In this document: positions 22,958 through 27,700 of the stretch, in pieces
How the letters are laid out: every line of letters begins with the position of its first letter
How positions within the stretch are numbered: the first letter of the stretch is position 1
Assembly (NCBI GenBank): GCA_041308645.1
Contig: JBFZBC010000026.1
Coordinates: 1-27,700, forward strand
Direction of reading: 5' to 3'
DNA length: 27,700 nt
From: CAIJXO01 sp041308645
GTDB taxonomy: Bacteria > Patescibacteriota > Minisyncoccia > Phycocordibacterales > GWA1-40-21
Program-made: the position numbers and the translations under genes
The notes under the pieces: model-generated
The model's input: the letters and a program-made list of their open reading frames with translations, nothing else
Databases searched by the model: none
Told to the model about the DNA's origin: nothing

Positions 22958-23097
22958 ATCTAGTGGGAATCGGAAGACGGAGCTGGGTATCCCATTTAGT
23001 AAAATGGGTAGCGAGTCGTGGTCAGGAGTTTTTATGAGTGACGATGATTAAAAAACTTGTGACCGAAAATGTACTCATGTTTCTCGCTAGGTCCACA
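22958..23097 (+). repeat. Structured element C with tRNA-Ala-like inverted ends
   Basis: The left border (22958-22974), read on the minus strand, is TCCGATTCCCACTAGAT, 15 of 17 identical to the T-arm/acceptor of tRNA-Ala(GGC). The right border CTAGGTCCAC (23087-23096) is a direct copy of the tRNA 3' end. Inside are hairpin CCCATTT / AAATGGG (22991-23008), outer stem AGCGAG / CTCGCT (23010-23015 with 23083-23088), a 13-pair hairpin (23021-23033 with 23051-23063) and a loop sequence ATGAGT (23034-23039) complementary to ACTCAT (23073-23078), a likely pseudoknot. A core is shared with element E. No ORF is seen. Confidence 0.65.
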
Positions 23098-23107
23098 AAC
23101 GTTAATA

Positions 23108-23131
23108 AAATCCGCTTTTATGCGGATTTTT
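23108..23131 (+). terminator. Terminator after element C
   Basis: Stem AATCCGC / GCGGATT with a 6-nt loop, then T5. It is itself flanked by a 9-bp inverted repeat, TCCACAAAC (23092-23100) and GTTTGTGGA (23133-23141). Confidence 0.7.
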
Positions 23132-23132
23132 A

Positions 23133-23238
23133 GTTTGTGGAAAGCGGAGTGATGTTTTGTCAGCAGATAAAACCACGAGCTAGGGTCGTGAAAATTCTGA
23201 GCGACGGTGAAGAATTATTCCTGACCACCAAAATAACG
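23133..23238. other. Element D, further structured non-coding segment
   Basis: It starts with GTTTGTGGA, the reverse of the tRNA-like end of element C. A pair GTCAG (23159-23163) and CTGAC (23221-23225) encloses hairpins CACGA / TCGTG and AATTCT / AGAATT. On the minus strand it contains GTGGTCAGG, as in elements C and E. No gene is visible. The relation to C and E is weaker than the relation between those two. Confidence 0.4.
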
Positions 23239-23274
23239 TTACAAAGGTAGTCTTTTTCTTTTTTTTAAAAATGT

Positions 23275-23280
23275 TATACT
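23275..23280 (+). promoter_or_regulatory. -10 box of the 92-codon gene
   Basis: TATACT with extended TG-T ends 6 nt before the ATG at 23287, a leaderless-type promoter. Confidence 0.5.
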
Positions 23281-23286
23281 TTTTAA

Positions 23287-23565
23287 ATGGAAAACGAAAC
23301 TGAAAAAAAAGTAATACTAGAGGGGAAGTTTGACCGCTTACCCATAGGATTAAGATTGTCGTTTCAGAGAGTTGTTTTTAAAAAACTTGGTATAGAACAT
23401 GATGTTGATAAGGTTTTAACAGACGGTAAAATCATAAGTGATTTTATTGATAATTCGGATAACATAGAGGTCAGGGGATTAATTAGAGAGAATAAATTTG
23501 AGGAAGCAGCCGAAATATTAATTTTGGAAATCAAAAAGAAAGAGGATTTATCAAAGGCTGCATAG
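23287..23565 (+). CDS. Unknown small acidic protein (92 residues)
   Basis: I do not recognise this protein. It is soluble, rich in Glu, Lys and Ile, and has no signal peptide or membrane helix. The N-terminus is strand-like (KVILEGKFDRL); the rest looks helical, with a charged C-terminal helix (FEEAAEILILEIKKKEDL). It has its own leaderless-type promoter and lies 26 nt upstream of another small gene, with which it may be co-transcribed. The open frame, the promoter and neighbour-like codon use support it as real. Confidence 0.7.
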   Translation: MENETEKKVILEGKFDRLPIGLRLSFQRVVFKKLGIEHDVDKVLTDGKIISDFIDNSDNIEVRGLIRENKFEEAAEILILEIKKKEDLSKAA

Positions 23566-23591
23566 TATTTATTAATATTAATTTAAATTAT

Positions 23592-23822
23592 ATGGGATTT
23601 TTTAAAGATTTACTTTTAAAGAAGATGATGAAGAGTCAGTTAAAGGGGATGCCTGAGGATCAGCAGAATAAAATAATTGCCGCTGTTGAAAAAAACCCAA
23701 AGCTTTTTTCTGATATCGCTTCCGAGGTACAGGAAAAAATAAAGGGTGGCATGGATCAGCAAAGTGCGACGATGTCAGTTATGACGGCTCACCAGAAGGA
23801 ACTTCAAGATGCTATGAAATAA
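23592..23822 (+). CDS. Unknown small helical protein (76 residues)
   Basis: This short, Met- and Lys-rich, probably all-helical protein begins MGFFKDLLLKKMMKSQLKG and continues with PEDQQNKIIAAVEKNP. The N-terminal stretch is amphipathic and could touch the membrane. There are no Cys residues or catalytic motifs. It is followed 5 nt later by a perfect terminator, which marks the end of the unit. Small proteins with a similar opening may be widespread in CPR genomes, but I know no function for them. Confidence 0.72.
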   Translation: MGFFKDLLLKKMMKSQLKGMPEDQQNKIIAAVEKNPKLFSDIASEVQEKIKGGMDQQSATMSVMTAHQKELQDAMK

Positions 23823-23826
23823 TTAA

Positions 23827-23857
23827 AAGCCTAGTCATATATGACTAGGCTTTTTTT
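23827..23857 (+). terminator. Intrinsic terminator after the two small genes
   Basis: Perfect palindromic stem AGCCTAGTCAT / ATGACTAGGCT followed by T7. Confidence 0.92.
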
Positions 23858-23859
23858 AC

Positions 23860-23893
23860 AAAATAAAGGCGCGTTTCTCTCGAAACGCGCCTT
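23860..23893 (-). terminator. Intrinsic terminator of the lipoprotein gene
   Basis: On the minus strand AAGGCGCGTTTC / GAAACGCGCCTT with a 4-nt loop, followed by TTATTTTG. It stands back to back with the terminator of the opposite unit. Confidence 0.85.
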
Positions 23894-23913
23894 GTGTAGA
23901 TACCTGTTATTTT

Positions 23914-24390
23914 TTAATTTTGTGCTCCACCGGATAGTTTTACTGAGCCAGGCTTATTTATACTATCGGTGAATTTGTAATGATATATAAAAGTATCATT
24001 ACCTATATCTGCCGAATTAGATCCACCAGCACCAGCATTGTAGCTCATGACAGCTGGACCAGATATGGTCCACACATCCAGACTACCTGGAGTTATGACA
24101 CGTGTGATAGTACTAATAGTCACAGTGATGGTTGTACCCGCTGTATTATTTTGTACTTCTATACTACGTGTTGTTGGTCCTGGTGGCAGATTATTACCTC
24201 CACCAGTATTTTCACTCACACTCTGTGTGGTGGTAGACGATGTTGGTTTTGTTTTATGTGGGCGAGAGGCAGTATTAGTGCTCTCCACATCCAAAACTTC
24301 ATTATCTTTATCGTCATCCTCACAACCAATGAAGGTGAGTGAAGTAGTAGCGATAAAAAAAACTACCATAAGTCTCTTGATTAAATTCAT
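23914..24390 (-). CDS. Secreted lipoprotein of unknown function
   Basis: This 158-residue protein has a type II signal peptide: basic MNLIKR, hydrophobic core, then F-I-G-C23 as lipobox followed by acidic EDDDKDNE. The next region (about 32-75) is low-complexity Ser/Thr/Pro/Gly and likely a flexible tether. The C-terminal part (about 75-158) is beta-rich with Ser, Thr, Gly and Asn. A clear Shine-Dalgarno sequence (GGAAGG, 6 nt before the ATG) is preceded by a hairpin (GTGGC / GCCAC), which is unusual in this window. It has its own promoter (24464-24492). The domain is not recognised; position next to the giant surface gene suggests an envelope role. Confidence 0.82.
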   Translation of the reverse strand: MNLIKRLMVVFFIATTSLTFIGCEDDDKDNEVLDVESTNTASRPHKTKPTSSTTTQSVSENTGGGNNLPPGPTTRSIEVQNNTAGTTITVTISTITRVITPGSLDVWTISGPAVMSYNAGAGGSNSADIGNDTFIYHYKFTDSINKPGSVKLSGGAQN

Positions 24391-24463
24391 CTAATACCTT
24401 CCTTTCGTGGCTAAGCCACATAATGTGAAGAACATAAAAACAAGATTAATATTATCTTTTTAA

Positions 24464-24492
24464 ATGGTAGCATATTCAGATAAGAAAGTCAA
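24464..24492 (-). promoter_or_regulatory. Promoter of the lipoprotein gene
   Basis: On the minus strand TTGACT (24487-24492), a 17-nt spacer and TACCAT (24464-24469). The leader of roughly 70 nt ends with a GTGGC-TTA-GCCAC hairpin (about 24407-24419) just before the Shine-Dalgarno sequence. Confidence 0.55.
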
Positions 24493-24549
24493 GTGTTTGG
24501 TTATGTGTAGAAATATTTATATTGCTAAACTTAGAAAATAAATTATCCT

Positions 24550-24590
24550 AAAGGACATCTATCGGACATACAATATTGTCCTTTATAAAT
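24550..24590. repeat. Palindromic motif, also found inside the giant gene
   Basis: AAAGGACA (24550-24557) and TGTCCTTT (24577-24584) form an inverted repeat. TCTATCGGACAT and GTCCTTTATAAATA from this segment recur with nearly the same spacing at about 26111-26146. It could be a protein-binding site or a small repeated unit. Confidence 0.5.
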
Positions 24591-24668
24591 AACACTATAA
24601 TCAAATTAAGGTTTGGTTTGAATGAAGACAATCTTGAGAGGTATTTTTAATTAAATTATTGACAATCC

Positions 24669-24696
24669 TTGACTTTTTTTCTGGTTTCTGTATAAT
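24669..24696 (+). promoter_or_regulatory. Promoter of the giant surface protein gene
   Basis: TTGACT (24669-24674), a 16-nt spacer and a consensus TATAAT (24691-24696). A second TTGACA lies 10 nt upstream. The leader would be about 130 nt, the longest in the window. Confidence 0.7.
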
Positions 24697-24731
24697 TTAA
24701 TAAGATTATTTTAAAGTACGATTCTTTATGA

Positions 24732-24758
24732 GTTAATTCCTCTGAATTAACCTTTTTT
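24732..24758 (+). terminator. Terminator-like hairpin in the leader of the giant gene (possible attenuator)
   Basis: GTTAATTC / GAATTAAC with a 4-nt loop followed by C-TTTTTT, located between promoter and start codon. An intrinsic terminator here would stop most transcripts before the gene unless bypassed. The stem is A/T-rich and so may be weak. Confidence 0.5.
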
Positions 24759-24834
24759 AGTGTATTGGGTGTGTTTTAGTCGCTTTTGTTGTTTATTATA
24801 AATTATAAATAAATATCAATATTAATAAAATTTT

Positions 24835-27700
24835 ATGGAAAGAAAGAATATAAAACAGATAAAAAGTATATGGGTTTTCATGGCAGTTTTTGCTGTGTTT
24901 TTCTTTGCTTTTCTTTTTTCTTTTCCTAACACAATTAAAGCCGCAAACGATCTTGGTGCCACGTGTTCCGCGACTCCTGCAGGTGCTTATGTGGGTCAGA
25001 CTGTAACCTGGAAGATTGATGCTACAGATGGAGATGGTAACTATACATATACAACTTACAGCTTTGATGGTGTTGCTACTAGTTCAGCTTCTACTACTTC
25101 TCACATATATACTGTAGCTGGACCTAAATATATTGATTTTAAAGTTATAGATGCATCTTCTCATGTTGTGATAGATGGTTGTACTACTTATATTTCAACT
25201 GATATTACTTTACCTTCCACACCTACTATCACTACTTCAAGTGCTACTGGCACCATTGTAAACCCAGTAAACATTTCTTGGACAGATTCTTCTGATTCTG
25301 AAAGTGGCTTAGCTGGTTATTTATATTCATGGACATCTGCTAGCACAACTATCTCTAGTTCTACAACTGCTGGTGTATATTTTACAACTTCAACTTCTAC
25401 CTCAACCAGTACACCCGGTACTTTATGGTTTAATGTTGCTGCTATTGATAACGCAGGAAATATTTCTGCAACCACAAATTATGGTCCATTTTTAGTTTCT
25501 GACTCATATGTTTTGATTATTAATTCTACAGTTGATGGAATTTTTTACCAAATATACTCACCCTCTTTGACAGAGGCAGCGGCTGCATCTATTACCGGAA
25601 CTACCACTTTAAATAATTCTACTGTTTCAACCTCAACGATCATAAATTCTAATTTATTATCTTGTATTATTATAAATTCAATCGTTATAGATTTTACTGG
25701 AACTGGTTGTTATATCGATGACTCATATTTGGATCATTCATTTGGTGATTATTCTACTTCTACATCCTCTACAATAATTAATTCTACATATCATTATTCG
25801 AATATTGACCACTCATATTTATCAACCTCTACTGTTACAAACACAATTTTTAATTATTCAACAAGTACAAATAGCTACATTGCTTCATCTACTGTTGATA
25901 ATTCAGTTATCACTAATTCAACAAGTACAAATAGCTACATTGCTTCATCCACTGTTGATAATTCAGTTATTACTAATTCAACTAGTACAAACAGCACAGT
26001 TGCTTCATCTACTGTTGATAACTCAAGTATTATTGATTCCATTGTTACTGACAGTGTTATTGCCACATCAACGATTGATAATCATTCGGTCGTTACTGGA
26101 AGTACTGTAATTCTATCGGACATTTCAAATGTGTCCTTTATAAATAGTACCTCAACTAATTCAAGCATTACAGATTCTACTGTTATTAATTCAATTTTAA
26201 TAAATTCAACCAGTACTAATTCATACATTGCTTCTACTACAGTTACTGATTCAACTATAACCAATAGTACAACTACTGGTTCAACTATTTCCTCATCAAC
26301 AATTACTGATTCTATAATCACAAACAGTACAACCACAAATTCCACAATTTCTTCATCAACTATTGTTGATGTTATTTTGATAGATGCAGTTGTAATAGAT
26401 AATATTATTTCAACCGGTACTATTACAATAAATGGAACAACAACAGTTATTTCTACTTCGACGCCGTTAAATACTTTAATGAATTTTGAGCCTTCAGCTT
26501 CATTTACAGTTAGTACAAATTTACTTCAGGTAGATATTATCGACACTACCACAGATCTAAACGAGGGGACGGCCTTTGCTGATTCTTGGACTTATGATTG
26601 GGATTTTGGTGATGGTGCTACTTCAACAATTGCTACTACTTCAACTGAGGGAAGTACTTCTCATATTTATGCTGCGGGTGGAAGTTATGTTGTTTCTCTG
26701 ACCGTTACTGACGCTTATGGAGAAAATTCTTTTGCTTCAACAAGCGTTACCGTTGTTGCTCCTCCAGTTCTAACTGCAATTTCTATACTTCCACTTAATT
26801 CTTCAATCACTGTTGGTTCTACTACACAATTTATTGCTTTCACCACTGATCAATTCGGTGCTGATTTCGCAACTACAACTACTTGGTCAAGCGACACTCT
26901 AGCTGTTGGTTCAATTGATGCCGCTGGTCTCTTCACTGCATCTTCAACTGGTACCACAACTATTACTGCGACTGCCGGTGCACTTTCCACTTCAACTATT
27001 GTGACTGTGACCGCGGTTCCTGTCCTATCAGTAAATATTATAAACTCAACTATTGATGGAACATTTTATGCCTCCGAAGCTACCACCACTGGTGCTATAA
27101 TTGCTTTAACCGGTATTACAACTATTACAAACTCAACTACAACAAATACTAATATTGATAATTCAATAATAACAAATTCAAATCTAACAAATTGTACAGT
27201 TATAAACTCAACCGTTATCGATTTCACAGGTACTGATTGTTATATTCAGAATTCATATGTTGATCCTTCATTTAGTGAGGCTGGAACTTCAACTGGTTCT
27301 GTAATAATAAATTCAATATATAATTATTCTGTTATTGATAATTCATATCTTTCTACTTCTACTGTATTAAACTCTGATTTAACTAATTCAACCTCAACTG
27401 ATTCATATATTGCAACATCAACTGTAGATAATTCAGTAATTGATAATTCAACAACTACTGATTCTGTTATTGCAAGTTCTACTATAACCGATTCTATTGT
27501 TGATAATAGCACCACTACAGATTCAGTAATTGAGGATACATCTGTAATAACAAATTCTGATTTAATCAACTCAACTTCAACTGACTCTGATATAACTGAT
27601 TCAACTGTTGCTACATCAACTGTAACCAACTCAAATGTCGATACTTCAACTGTAAATGATTCAACCGTTGATACCTCAACAATTACCGATTCAGATGTAA
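24835..27700 (+). CDS. Giant secreted protein with pentapeptide-like beta-helix arrays, PKD and Ig-like domains (3' end outside the window)
   Basis: At least 955 codons are open to the window edge. Residues 1-37 form a signal peptide or anchor (MERKNIKQIKSIW, hydrophobic core, then IKAAND). A PKD-like domain (about 40-123) and an Ig/FN3-like domain (about 125-223) follow. Array 1 (about 225-522) has a five-residue rhythm S-x-[IV]-x-[NDS], as in STVDN-SVITN-STSTN, expected to fold as a right-handed beta-helix. A PKD domain with WDFGDG (589-594) and a Big2-like domain (about 643-729) follow, then array 2 from about 733, which repeats the opening of array 1. Each array opening has a Cys pair 15 residues apart (277/292 and 787/802), a likely disulfide. 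Probably a surface adhesin or stalk; function unproven. Confidence 0.88.
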   Translation, partial: MERKNIKQIKSIWVFMAVFAVFFFAFLFSFPNTIKAANDLGATCSATPAGAYVGQTVTWKIDATDGDGNYTYTTYSFDGVATSSASTTSHIYTVAGPKYIDFKVIDASSHVVIDGCTTYISTDITLPSTPTITTSSATGTIVNPVNISWTDSSDSESGLAGYLYSWTSASTTISSSTTAGVYFTTSTSTSTSTPGTLWFNVAAIDNAGNISATTNYGPFLVSDSYVLIINSTVDGIFYQIYSPSLTEAAAASITGTTTLNNSTVSTSTIINSNLLSCIIINSIVIDFTGTGCYIDDSYLDHSFGDYSTSTSSTIINSTYHYSNIDHSYLSTSTVTNTIFNYSTSTNSYIASSTVDNSVITNSTSTNSYIASSTVDNSVITNSTSTNSTVASSTVDNSSIIDSIVTDSVIATSTIDNHSVVTGSTVILSDISNVSFINSTSTNSSITDSTVINSILINSTSTNSYIASTTVTDSTITNSTTTGSTISSSTITDSIITNSTTTNSTISSSTIVDVILIDAVVIDNIISTGTITINGTTTVISTSTPLNTLMNFEPSASFTVSTNLLQVDIIDTTTDLNEGTAFADSWTYDWDFGDGATSTIATTSTEGSTSHIYAAGGSYVVSLTVTDAYGENSFASTSVTVVAPPVLTAISILPLNSSITVGSTTQFIAFTTDQFGADFATTTTWSSDTLAVGSIDAAGLFTASSTGTTTITATAGALSTSTIVTVTAVPVLSVNIINSTIDGTFYASEATTTGAIIALTGITTITNSTTTNTNIDNSIITNSNLTNCTVINSTVIDFTGTDCYIQNSYVDPSFSEAGTSTGSVIINSIYNYSVIDNSYLSTSTVLNSDLTNSTSTDSYIATSTVDNSVIDNSTTTDSVIASSTITDSIVDNSTTTDSVIEDTSVITNSDLINSTSTDSDITDSTVATSTVTNSNVDTSTVNDSTVDTSTITDSDV
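25861..26040 (+). repeat. Tandem 60-bp repeats within the giant gene
   Basis: Three consecutive 60-base units, the first two differing at only two positions, encode 20 residues each, i.e. four pentads or one predicted beta-helix turn. Near-identity at the DNA level points to recent unequal duplication, so copy number probably varies between strains. Confidence 0.9.

Noticed and set aside
23980..24394. Two plus-strand open frames opposite the lipoprotein gene
   Set aside because: The minus-strand frame has signal peptide, lipobox, Shine-Dalgarno, promoter and terminator; the plus frames have none of these.
25861..26040. Regular 60-bp direct repeats as a CRISPR array
   Set aside because: The repeats are contiguous without unique spacers, lie in a long open frame and encode a 20-residue protein repeat.
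26082..27629. Long open frames on the minus strand within the giant gene (26082-26345 and 27324-27629)
   Set aside because: They are mirror images of the Ser/Thr/Asn codon repeats of the plus-strand gene and contain only low-complexity Val/Glu/Ser runs.
1..27700. Alternative genetic code (UGA as Gly or Trp)
   Set aside because: Trp is encoded by TGG and Gly by GGN throughout, and no in-frame TGA interrupts a conserved gene.

Overview
The window looks like part of a small-genome, AT-rich (roughly 65% A+T by eye) member of the Candidate Phyla Radiation/Patescibacteria, most likely Parcubacteria-like. This is inferred from gene content and protein sizes: trimmed informational enzymes (UvrC without the C-terminal HhH region, ProRS without the INS editing domain, a shortened UvrA, a PriA without ATPase motifs), an archaeal-type pyruvoyl arginine decarboxylase, membrane-anchored DsbA and cyclophilin, a very large Ser/Thr/Asn-rich surface protein, and almost no Shine-Dalgarno sequences. 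The genetic code appears standard. Nearly every gene ends in TAA or TAG.

Layout. 1-514: 5' part of dnaB (minus). 662-2367: dsbA-like, raiA/hpf and cyclophilin genes (plus). 2401-7119: fmt, def, priA-like and murA (minus). 7180-14254: mreB paralogue 1, holB-like, frr, rseP with a LysM-like insert, proS, mreB 2, mreC and an mreD-like gene (plus), i.e. cell-shape and envelope genes mixed with translation genes. 14448-20172: uvrA, a 46-codon membrane ORF on the other strand, uvrC, ddl and arginine decarboxylase. 21661-22783: chorismate mutase and prephenate dehydratase. 23287-23822: two small unknown genes. 23914-24390: a lipoprotein (minus). 24835 to the edge: a giant secreted beta-helix-type protein that runs out of the window.

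The most unusual part is 20173-23286. Two tRNA-Ala genes (TGC, minus; GGC, plus) are surrounded by non-coding structured elements that carry copies of the tRNA-Ala 3' end at their borders. Elements A (20248-20447) and B (21108-21243) are homologous, share an identical 30-base block and show compensatory base changes in a long bulged stem. A second family is shared by element C (22958-23097), downstream of tRNA-Ala(GGC), and a broken tRNA-Ala copy E (21411-21584). Small hairpin insertions interrupt A and E. A SET-domain methyltransferase gene and a degraded second copy of the 3' end of ddl lie between A and B. I read this as a tRNA-Ala-anchored accessory island populated by small structured elements that may be mobile. 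No transposase or recombinase is encoded in the window.

Regulation. About ten genes have a -10 box (often extended, TGnTATAMT-like) only 5-9 nt upstream of the start codon, which predicts leaderless or nearly leaderless mRNAs. Only the lipoprotein and the 46-codon ORF have clear Shine-Dalgarno sequences. Functionally the window links envelope synthesis (murA, ddl, mreBBCD, rseP), extracytoplasmic folding (dsbA, cyclophilin) and a disulfide-containing giant surface protein that could be a client of those folding factors.
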